Shown here: positions 1 to 5,359 of the stretch, in pieces
Position numbering within the stretch: the first letter of the stretch is position 1
How the letters are laid out: every line of letters begins with the position of its first letter
Source: Magnetococcales bacterium
Lineage (GTDB): Bacteria; Pseudomonadota; Magnetococcia; Magnetococcales; Magnetaquicoccaceae
Length of the DNA: 5,359 nucleotides
Direction of reading: 5' to 3'
Assembly: GCA_015228895.1 (NCBI GenBank)
Contig: JADGCR010000158.1
Span: 1 to 5,359 of the forward strand
Position numbers and translations under genes: made by a program
Notes under the pieces: generated by a model
Told to the model about the DNA's origin: nothing
What the model saw: only the letters and a program-made list of their open reading frames with translations
The model's database searches: none

Positions 1-256
1 AAAAATATTTTTTTATTCTGAAGTTATTCTCAGTTACAATTTTTTTCAAAATTGATAAATTTAATTATTCAATTCAAAAAATATTAAGATAATTGGTTAT
101 ATTATTGCTTTGATTGAAAAAATCACACCCGGACGAAATGCGGCGCCGTCCCTCCAGGAGAACGACACACAAAACAGATCAGCGAATCAATACAAACCAT
201 CTCTCGCCCTGCGCCATCCCCATTTGGATAATTGACTCGCATCAGCGAAAGCAATC
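1..256. other. AT-rich upstream intergenic region, no gene seen
   Basis: No convincing coding region is visible here on either strand. Bases 1-120 contain only 18 G or C, then GC content rises abruptly to about 57% in 121-180. An imperfect AT-only inverted repeat lies at 50-74 (AATTGA at 50-55 against TCAATT at 69-74), flanked by a T6 run at 41-46 and an A6 run at 76-81. It could be a weak terminator or a bent, protein-binding DNA segment, but it has no GC in the stem beyond one pair. A 9-base direct repeat, ATCAGCGAA, occurs at 178-186 and 241-249. A GC-rich palindrome CGGCGCCG sits at 141-148. A purine-rich AGGAG at 156-160 is not followed by a start codon. The stretch probably serves as the upstream control region of the MORN gene. 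Confidence 0.6.
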
Positions 257-265
257 TGCTATATT
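257..265 (+). promoter_or_regulatory. Candidate extended -10 promoter
   Basis: TGC at 257-259 is immediately followed by TATATT at 260-265, which gives an extended -10 element with five of six matches to TATAAT. No good -35 lies at the usual 17-base spacing. The nearest, TTGACT at 232-237, is 22 bases away, so the extended TGn motif would have to compensate. Transcription would begin near 272, about 65 bases before the chosen start of the MORN gene. This is a motif match by eye only. Confidence 0.4.
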
Positions 266-336
266 GACGGAGATTGTTGGACACCAAAAGTGCGCGTCAG
301 AGCGATTCAAACGATCTTGTAGGGATGAACCATGGC

Positions 337-2025
337 ATGAAGACCATCGTTGCCTGCAGCCAGTGCGGCGCGAAATTCCGCGCCATCACCGACAATGTGC
401 CGGATTACGGGCGCGCATCTCTTTGTCCTTTGTGTGGTCAATCCATCACCCTGTGGAAATCCGACGAACATTATCTGGAAAAATTCTCTCCGGAAATCGC
501 CACATTCCTGTTGTTCCGCAAACAAGCCGGTCCCGTATCCGACACCAAGGCCGCCATGGAATTCCTCCTGCGTCTGGAGGAGTGGCTCCTGGGATGCGAC
601 ATGACCCTGGCCACGGCTTCGGGTCACGAAATCCAGCGGTTCCTCACCTCCCGGATGCAGGGTCTCGCCCCCCAAACGAGCAAAATGGCGCGCCATACCC
701 TGCATCAGTTTTACGATCTGCTGACCCGCAAGGAACTGATTCCCCACAATCCCCTGTTGTCCGAACCGTACCCGCTCCCGGAACCCAACACGCCCCCGTC
801 CTCCCCCCACCCGGCCACGCCTCCCACCCGCGGGCGACCCGTGAAACGCCTGATCCCGCTGACCCTGTTGTCGCTGCTGCTGGCGATGGTTCTGGGGGTC
901 GGAACATACTACCTGGCCGATCGCCTGTCTGGCCCCCAGCACGCGCTTTCCGAGCCGGAGGTCGCCCCACCCCCACCCGGAGGCTCCCCAGGAAAGCCGG
1001 CCACCAACAAGGAGTCCCCCCCGGTCCAGCAGGAATCCGTTCAGACGGTGGAAAAACGCCGCCTGGAAGCGGAAAGCGACCGCTGGGCCGCGGAAGTGGT
1101 CAAACGGGCCGAACTGATCCGCGCCGCCGACCGGGAGATCCTGGCGCTCCGCAAGGCGCAGGCCGACGAGCAGGCCGAGGCGGAAGCCAAACAACAGGCG
1201 GCCGCGCCACGGGTCAAAGCCGCGCCCAAGATCCATTGCGTCTCCGGGGAGTGCCGCAATGGAACCGGAACCTACCGGTTCGACAACGGTGAGGAGTACA
1301 CCGGAGAGTGGCGCGCAGGCCAACGTCACGGCACCGGCACCTACACCTTCCTCAATGGGGAGAAATACCGGGGGGAGTGGCGCAACGACCGGATGGAAGG
1401 CAAAGGGGTCTTCACCTACCAGGACGGCTCCCGCTATGAGGGTGGGTGGCAGAACAACCAGCGCCATGGGGAAGGGGTGCTCGTGCAGGTCAACGGGGAC
1501 AGGTACATCGGAAGCTGGCGCAACGACAAAAAATTCGGACCGGGTACCAGGCATCTGCTCTTCGCCGACTATCTGGCCAAGCAGCAACAGACTCTCAACC
1601 TGGAAAGCCAACGCACGGCCACCGAGCAGCAACAGGCGCAACAGGAGAAACAGAACCGTCTCTCCATCGAACAGGCGCTGGCTCAGGGCAGGACCGGTTG
1701 CATTCAAGGCGACTGCGAAAACGGCAAAGGGGTCTACATCTACTCCAGCGGAGATTTTTACAGCGGCGACTGGTCCAATGGTGACAAGCACGGTCAGGGG
1801 ATTTATGTGTTCAAAAGCGGTGACCGCTACTCCGGAACCTGGCATCTGAACCAGAAGCATGGCCAGGGGAGTTACATTTTCAAAAGTGGTCAACGCTACG
1901 ACGGGGGGTGGTGGCTCAACAAAAAGCATGGACAAGGGACCATCACCTTCACCAACGGAATCCGCCAGCGTGGTCAATGGGACAACGGGGAACAGCTGCG
2001 CAATGAACCCCCCAAAGGAAGCTAG
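337..2025 (+). CDS. Zinc-ribbon, single-pass membrane protein with MORN repeats
   Basis: This gene encodes 562 residues if started at ATG 337. Residues 1-34 form a zinc ribbon with two CxxC pairs (C7/C10 and C30/C33), similar to the MJ0042-type ribbon at the start of many proteobacterial membrane proteins. Residues about 45-140 are helical and resemble by eye the SAM-like core-binding domain of Xer/phage integrases, ending in the family-like RKELIPHNPL; no recombinase catalytic domain follows. A proline-rich linker leads to a transmembrane helix at 171-193, then a charged coiled coil at about 236-290. Two MORN blocks follow (about 301-404 and 455-554), joined by a Gln-rich helix. The basic cytoplasmic flank of the helix suggests the N-terminus is inside and the MORN blocks are periplasmic. 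MORN repeats usually serve as scaffolds or lipid/protein contacts. Start choice: AGGG at 321-324 is 12 bases before ATG 337 but directly abuts ATG 325, which would add four residues. The gene is probably co-transcribed with the TAXI receptor 13 bases downstream. The exact function is unknown. Confidence 0.9.
   Translation: MKTIVACSQCGAKFRAITDNVPDYGRASLCPLCGQSITLWKSDEHYLEKFSPEIATFLLFRKQAGPVSDTKAAMEFLLRLEEWLLGCDMTLATASGHEIQRFLTSRMQGLAPQTSKMARHTLHQFYDLLTRKELIPHNPLLSEPYPLPEPNTPPSSPHPATPPTRGRPVKRLIPLTLLSLLLAMVLGVGTYYLADRLSGPQHALSEPEVAPPPPGGSPGKPATNKESPPVQQESVQTVEKRRLEAESDRWAAEVVKRAELIRAADREILALRKAQADEQAEAEAKQQAAAPRVKAAPKIHCVSGECRNGTGTYRFDNGEEYTGEWRAGQRHGTGTYTFLNGEKYRGEWRNDRMEGKGVFTYQDGSRYEGGWQNNQRHGEGVLVQVNGDRYIGSWRNDKKFGPGTRHLLFADYLAKQQQTLNLESQRTATEQQQAQQEKQNRLSIEQALAQGRTGCIQGDCENGKGVYIYSSGDFYSGDWSNGDKHGQGIYVFKSGDRYSGTWHLNQKHGQGSYIFKSGQRYDGGWWLNKKHGQGTITFTNGIRQRGQWDNGEQLRNEPPKGS
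1237..1548 (+). repeat. MORN repeat block 1 (three full, one partial)
   Basis: This is a protein-level repeat with a 23-residue (69-base) period, consensus YxGxWxxxxxxGxGxxxxxxGxx. Full copies begin at residues 321, 344 and 367 of the MORN protein (base 1297 onward), and a truncated copy at 390-404 ends the block. A cap motif of the form CxxGxCxNGxG (C301, C306) precedes the first full copy and is followed by a half-repeat strand. The copies have diverged at DNA level, so the array is old rather than a fresh tandem duplication. Confidence 0.9.
1699..1998 (+). repeat. MORN repeat block 2 (three full, one partial)
   Basis: This is a second array with the same 23-residue period. Full copies start at residues 475, 498 and 521, with a degenerate copy at 544-554. 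Its cap (C455, C460, again CxxGxCxNGxG) matches that of block 1, so the two blocks look like a duplication of a whole capped unit. The copies here are more alike than in block 1: KHGQG occurs in all three full copies, and FKSG in the first two. A Gln-rich predicted helix of about 50 residues separates the blocks. Confidence 0.9.
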
Positions 2026-2029
2026 GGAG
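2026..2029 (+). promoter_or_regulatory. Shine-Dalgarno of TAXI receptor gene
   Basis: GGAG begins directly after the TAG stop of the MORN gene and lies 9 bases before ATG 2039. This supports ATG 2039 over the in-frame ATG at 2048 and indicates translation from a shared transcript. Confidence 0.7.
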
Positions 2030-2038
2030 TCAGGATTG

Positions 2039-3277
2039 ATGAATATCATGGGAAAACTCATTATCTGGGCATTTGCGCCGCTGATCGCGTCCATGGCCTT
2101 CGCCCAACCACCCGCCACCAGCCAAGCCATAACGCCGCAGGACAACAAGGCCGGGCATCCCACCGTCACCATCGCCGCGGGAGAGGTGGGCGGGGTTTAC
2201 TATCCCACCGCCGGCGCCATTTGTCGCGCGCTCCAAAAAACCCTCGCGGACGCGGGGATCCAACACCTCCATTGCAGTGTCGAACCCACCGTCGGCTCGG
2301 TCTACAATCTGAACGCGTTGGCCGATCAGGAAGCGGGATTGGGCATTGTCCAGTCGGATGTGGTCAGCGCGGCCTGGGGCGGTGACAAACCGTTTCAGCA
2401 CCCCATGAAGCAACTGCGCAGCGTCCTCTCCCTGTACACCGAAACCCTGACCATGGTGACCCTGGCCAAATCCGGCATCAAGCGCCTGGAAGATCTCAAA
2501 GGGAAGCGCATCAATCTGGGCACTCCAGGCTCCGGCACGGAACGCACCGGCATGGAGTTGTTGACAACATGCGGCTTCAAAACCGATGACAGCGTCATCA
2601 AGACCTTGAGCCAGGACGCGGCGACCCAGGCCCTCAAGAAGGGGGAGATCGACGCCTATCTGTATGTGGTCGGCCACCCCAACGAACACGTCTGGAGTCT
2701 CGCCTCCTCGGAAAAAATCGCCTTCATCCAACTGACCGGAGGATGCCTGGAACCCATTCTCGCCAATCGGCACTATGTCAGGACCCTCATTCCCGGCGGC
2801 ATGTATCCAGGAATGGACCAGGATACCCAATCCCTTGGAGTCCGCGCCACCCTCATGACCACCGCCGACGCTTCCGAGGAACTGGTCTACACCCTGACCA
2901 GATCGATTGTGGAAAAACTCTATCGTTTCAAACGGGTTGACCCGGATGTCGAAGTCCCCAATCCCAAATCCCTGTTCGAAGGGCTGGTGGCGCCGCTCCA
3001 TTTGGGAGCCTTCCGGTATTTCCAGGAACTGCGGGTGCTGGAGTTCAAAAAAACCGGGACCGACATCATGTCCGGACAGCCGCCGACCCTCATCGACCGC
3101 AACGGGGTGCAGAAAGAGCTGCAACTCACCGCCGACGCCCCGCAAGCCCTGCATGCCGTCAAGTTGCTGATCGGCTCTTCCACGGACCTCGAAGCCGGCA
3201 TTCCCTTGACCGTTGCCATCGCCCCGGCCATTTCCCATGACGGTTCGATCTACTGGCTGATCCACGACACCTGGTAA
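2039..3277 (+). CDS. TAXI-family TRAP transporter solute-binding protein
   Basis: The product is 412 residues long. It has a Sec signal peptide (hydrophobic core about residues 7-20, likely cleavage after AFA at 20-22) and no lipobox cysteine, so it should be a soluble periplasmic protein. Residues about 41-335 show TAXI-family landmarks: the N-terminal GGVYYPTAGAI segment at 51-61, SVYNL at 87-91 followed by LGIVQSD at 101-107, LKGKRINLGTPGSGT at 153-167, and LHLGAFRYFQEL at 320-331 near the usual family end. TAXI receptors normally hand substrates such as dicarboxylates or amino acids to a fused TRAP permease; the ligand here cannot be read from sequence. No permease gene lies in the window, so it may be an orphan receptor or work with a distant permease. 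About 80 further residues follow the TAXI core, making it longer than the roughly 320-residue family norm. It sits 13 bases after the MORN gene and is likely co-transcribed with it. Confidence 0.93.
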   Translation: MNIMGKLIIWAFAPLIASMAFAQPPATSQAITPQDNKAGHPTVTIAAGEVGGVYYPTAGAICRALQKTLADAGIQHLHCSVEPTVGSVYNLNALADQEAGLGIVQSDVVSAAWGGDKPFQHPMKQLRSVLSLYTETLTMVTLAKSGIKRLEDLKGKRINLGTPGSGTERTGMELLTTCGFKTDDSVIKTLSQDAATQALKKGEIDAYLYVVGHPNEHVWSLASSEKIAFIQLTGGCLEPILANRHYVRTLIPGGMYPGMDQDTQSLGVRATLMTTADASEELVYTLTRSIVEKLYRFKRVDPDVEVPNPKSLFEGLVAPLHLGAFRYFQELRVLEFKKTGTDIMSGQPPTLIDRNGVQKELQLTADAPQALHAVKLLIGSSTDLEAGIPLTVAIAPAISHDGSIYWLIHDTW

Positions 3278-3292
3278 TCCTGCCCCCACCTC

Positions 3293-3330
3293 CCATGCAG
3301 CCACTCCCAACCCTGGGACGGATTGCATGG
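3293..3330. repeat. Interrupted inverted repeat after TAXI gene
   Basis: CCATGCA (3293-3299) is perfectly complementary to TGCATGG (3324-3330), and inside it TCCCA (3305-3309) pairs with TGGGA (3314-3318) around a four-base loop. A five-base internal mismatch region separates the two stems. It is followed by A9 (3333-3341) rather than a T run, so it is not a standard intrinsic terminator on the + strand. It could be an mRNA-stabilising 3' end structure or part of the leader of the next gene. Confidence 0.5.
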
Positions 3331-3431
3331 TCAAAAAAAAATTTCTCTTCTGGTAATTCTGGCATCATTTTTTCATGCAGATCCATTCAGTGGCTGAAAT
3401 TTCACACCTTTGTGCCACAATGGTCTCCACC

Positions 3432-3446
3432 CCCCCTTTTTGGGGG
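3432..3446 (+). promoter_or_regulatory. Hairpin enclosing the likely ribosome binding site
   Basis: C5 (3432-3436), a T5 loop (3437-3441) and G5 (3442-3446) make a perfect five-pair GC hairpin. The G5 arm is the best Shine-Dalgarno-like element for ATG 3453, six bases away, pairing with the anti-SD core CCUCC with one G-U wobble. The anti-SD site would therefore be masked when the hairpin forms. Whether it regulates translation is inference. Confidence 0.5.
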
Positions 3447-3447
3447 A

Positions 3448-3466
3448 TCTCGATGGCACATCGAGA
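3448..3466. repeat. Perfect 8-bp inverted repeat over candidate start codon
   Basis: TCTCGATG (3448-3455) and CATCGAGA (3459-3466) are exact reverse complements around the three-base loop GCA. The candidate start ATG 3453-3455 closes the loop end of the 5' arm. It could act as an RNA hairpin controlling initiation, or in DNA as a dyad operator for a dimeric regulator. Confidence 0.6.
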
Positions 3467-5359
3467 CAACCCGATGCGGAATCCAACCATGGAAGCCAGC
3501 ATAACCGAGCGGCACGGTCAACGCGCCTCGACCACACCTCTCCCCAAAAATCAGGAGAGTCAATCCAAGGCGACCACGACCCTGACCAAAAAAAATCCCA
3601 CCGGCGGGTCCTCCAATCCCCATCGGGTCAATCAGGCGGCGGCCACCCTCAAACGGGCCTGGGAAATCGCCGCCCGCGGGATGTTCAAGGAGGCGGTGCT
3701 CTTGTGGGAACACGCCACCCGTCTGGGGAGCGAGATCCAGCCTCCCCCGGAAACCCTGCTCACCTGGATGATCAACTCCCAGCAGTTCAACAAGGCCATT
3801 CATTTCTTCACCGCCAATGAAGCGGCCATCCGATACAATCAGCCCCAATTGTGGAATACGGCACGGGAACTGTTCGCCGTGGCGAGCCTGACGGCGGATC
3901 CCGACATCAACCCCCTGCCCCCCTGGAACGCCCCTCCCTGGCACCACGCGGAAACCGCGCGCAACGCCCTGAACGCCTTCTGCCGCAAGGAACAGCATGC
4001 CATGCTGGCCTATCTGGCTCCCATCGAACCCAACTCGCCGTTCCGGCCCTTCCGCAGGATCCTGGAAAGTCTGCTGTTGCCGGTCACCAATCCGGAAGCC
4101 ATCGACGCCCTGCTGCACAACATCCCCGACTCTTCCCCGTTCGCTCCGCTGCGCGCCATGGCCCGCGCCCGGATTCTCACCGGAGAGGCGTTGGCCACCA
4201 CGCTGCTCAACCTGTCGCCGGTTGCCCGGATTCCCGTGACCCTGCTGTGCGGAGTGGAGGAAAAACAGCTCAAATTGCTGCTCAGGCTGGGTCAGACCAA
4301 CCCTCCAGGCCAGCAGGTCGCCCTGCTCCTGGCGCACGCCGATCTTTTGCCCCCCGCGCCCACCCGCGCTGCCTGCATGGATCTGCTGCCGGAGTGTCTG
4401 GAAGAACGCGGTCGTTTCGAAAAACGGTTCGGACCACTGAAAGAATTTGAACGGGAACGGCTCTTCGCCCTGCACCACGAACGGCAGAAATCCTTTTCCC
4501 GCGCCCTGACCTATTGGAAAAAATGCCTGCTCCTGTTGGAAAACGGCGCCAACACCAGGGAAAACCGCATCCGGATCGCCCTGCTCTATCAAAGGCTGGC
4601 CTTCATCGAACAGCAATACGCCAGTCCATCCACGGCGCAAATCATCGAATATCTGGAAAAAAGCCTGAATATCGACCCGGACGACCAAAAGACCTGGCTG
4701 GCGCTGCTCCACTGGCGCAATCGTCTCAAGCGGGACCGGCAACCGTTTCTCCAGTTGGCGGACAAAGCCGCCAGACGGTTTCCCAGGGATGAGGAGATCC
4801 TCCCCATCGCCCTGGCGGCGGCCATGGAGAAAGGGGCGTTCAAAAAGGCGGCGGGACTGGCGCGCCAGCTCCAGAAGTGCGGCCATCCCCCCGTGGATCT
4901 CCAGGAGACCCGGTTGCTGGCCCTCACGCGACACGCCCGCAAATTGATCCTGGAGGGTCTGTACGTTCGTGCGCGCAAGGAACTGGCGCGGACCGCCGCC
5001 ATCCTCCCGGAAAAATCCCGCCAGGTCTGTCTGCTGTCCGCCATGCTGGAGTTTCTGGACGGCGATCTCCAGCAGGGCGACAGCTTCCTGGAAGAGGGCC
5101 GTTCTCTGGCCAGAAGAGAGGTGGAATACGCGGTGCGGGCCTTTCTGGAAGCGGTCACCCTCAGCCTGCCCCCGCTGCTGCTGGACCGTTTCCGCCACAC
5201 CCTGATTCAGTGCGACGCCACCCCCCCCAACCGGGAGGAGGCACTCGCCATTGCCGACATCGTGACCGACACCTTCCCGCACCATCCGGTGGTGGCCACG
5301 GAAATCATGGCCCTGCTTGCCGGTCATTTCCGCAAGGCGGCGGTACTGGTATACAACCA
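3453..5359 (+). CDS. TPR-like helical-repeat protein (3' end beyond window)
   Basis: The reading frame stays open from a TAA at 3354-3356 to the window edge, so the gene is partial, with 635 complete codons visible from ATG 3453. Alternative in-frame ATGs lie at 3375, 3420, 3474 and 3489; I chose 3453 for its upstream GGGGG at six bases, though 3474 or 3489 are nearly as likely. There is no signal peptide or membrane segment, so it is probably cytoplasmic. Residues 1-57 are polar, rich in Ser, Thr, Lys and Pro, and likely disordered. From about residue 58 the protein is almost wholly helical with TPR-like pairs: a first unit at about 62-97 (RAWEIAARGMFKEAVLLWEHA), a clear one ending in SLNIDPDDQKTWLALLHW near 404-421, and more degenerate repeats to the end. 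TPR proteins are generally assembly platforms; no enzymatic motif is visible. It follows the TAXI gene by 175 bases and may share its transcript or have its own promoter. The specific function is unknown. Confidence 0.85.
   Translation, partial: MAHRDNPMRNPTMEASITERHGQRASTTPLPKNQESQSKATTTLTKKNPTGGSSNPHRVNQAAATLKRAWEIAARGMFKEAVLLWEHATRLGSEIQPPPETLLTWMINSQQFNKAIHFFTANEAAIRYNQPQLWNTARELFAVASLTADPDINPLPPWNAPPWHHAETARNALNAFCRKEQHAMLAYLAPIEPNSPFRPFRRILESLLLPVTNPEAIDALLHNIPDSSPFAPLRAMARARILTGEALATTLLNLSPVARIPVTLLCGVEEKQLKLLLRLGQTNPPGQQVALLLAHADLLPPAPTRAACMDLLPECLEERGRFEKRFGPLKEFERERLFALHHERQKSFSRALTYWKKCLLLLENGANTRENRIRIALLYQRLAFIEQQYASPSTAQIIEYLEKSLNIDPDDQKTWLALLHWRNRLKRDRQPFLQLADKAARRFPRDEEILPIALAAAMEKGAFKKAAGLARQLQKCGHPPVDLQETRLLALTRHARKLILEGLYVRARKELARTAAILPEKSRQVCLLSAMLEFLDGDLQQGDSFLEEGRSLARREVEYAVRAFLEAVTLSLPPLLLDRFRHTLIQCDATPPNREEALAIADIVTDTFPHHPVVATEIMALLAGHFRKAAVLVYN

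Noticed and set aside
178..249. Direct repeat ATCAGCGAA as paired operator sites
   Set aside because: There are two 9-base copies 63 bases apart with no shared flanks or dyad symmetry. This is too weak to call a regulatory site.
274..336. TTG 274 as the start of the MORN protein
   Set aside because: GGAG at 269-272 is only one base from it, it would lie at about the predicted transcription start, and the added residues are not part of the zinc ribbon.
114..1292. 392-codon + strand frame overlapping the upstream region and MORN gene
   Set aside because: The product is Arg/Pro/Gly-rich with no domain, and it overlaps the zinc ribbon and transmembrane coding sequence in another frame.
1237..1998. 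CRISPR-like or DNA tandem repeats
   Set aside because: The 69-base periodicity is explained by 23-residue MORN repeats in frame, with diverged DNA and no spacers.
307..2172. 621-codon open frame on the minus strand across the MORN gene
   Set aside because: It is antisense to a clear domain-bearing gene and overlaps the start of the next. Its translation is low-complexity and Gly/Val/Leu-rich with no recognisable domain. Such shadows are expected in GC-rich genes.
2030..3334. 434-codon minus-strand open frame over the TAXI gene
   Set aside because: It is the antisense shadow of a gene with unmistakable TAXI motifs, and the product is Gly/Gln-rich without domains.
3293..3341. Intrinsic terminator after the TAXI gene
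   Set aside because: A hairpin is present, but on the + strand it is followed by nine A residues, not a T run. No convergent minus-strand gene exists to use it.
3402..5327. 641-codon minus-strand open frame over the third gene
   Set aside because: Its length is tempting, but the + frame open to the window edge gives a normal amphipathic helical protein with TPR-like units, while the minus product is Gly/Gln/Arg-rich low complexity.

Overview
The window looks like chromosomal DNA from a Gram-negative, GC-rich bacterium, most plausibly a proteobacterium. The signs are a Sec signal peptide on a periplasmic TAXI-type solute receptor, a single-span membrane protein with a proline-rich linker, strong G/C bias at third codon positions, and long antisense shadow ORFs. 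I cannot fix the genus. A magnetotactic Magnetococcia-like lineage is a guess from general gene style only.

Layout: positions 1-336 hold no gene I can support. The first 120 bases are extremely AT-rich (18 G/C of 120 by direct count), then composition jumps to about 50-57% GC. A likely extended -10 promoter (TGC-TATATT, 257-265) lies at the downstream end. Positions 337-2025 (+) encode a membrane protein with a mosaic architecture: an N-terminal four-cysteine zinc ribbon, a helical segment that resembles the SAM-like core-binding domain of Xer/phage integrases, one transmembrane helix, a coiled coil, and two blocks of MORN repeats separated by a Gln-rich helix. Thirteen bases later, with its own Shine-Dalgarno sequence, a TAXI-family TRAP solute-binding protein (2039-3277, +) follows. 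It has a signal peptide and an unusual C-terminal extension of about 80 residues. After a 175-base spacer with several inverted repeats, a third + strand gene starts near 3453 and runs off the end of the window. It encodes a large TPR-like helical-repeat protein with no signal peptide.

The first two genes are tightly spaced and probably co-transcribed. Together they suggest an envelope-spanning unit: a cytoplasmic zinc-ribbon/DNA-binding-like head, a membrane helix, a periplasmic MORN scaffold, and a periplasmic ligand-binding protein with no TRAP permease beside it. A sensing or scaffolding role fits this layout better than classical uptake, but that is inference. The TPR-like protein could be a cytoplasmic partner. 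The leader in front of it carries two back-to-back perfect hairpins, one enclosing the best ribosome binding site and the other the most likely start codon.
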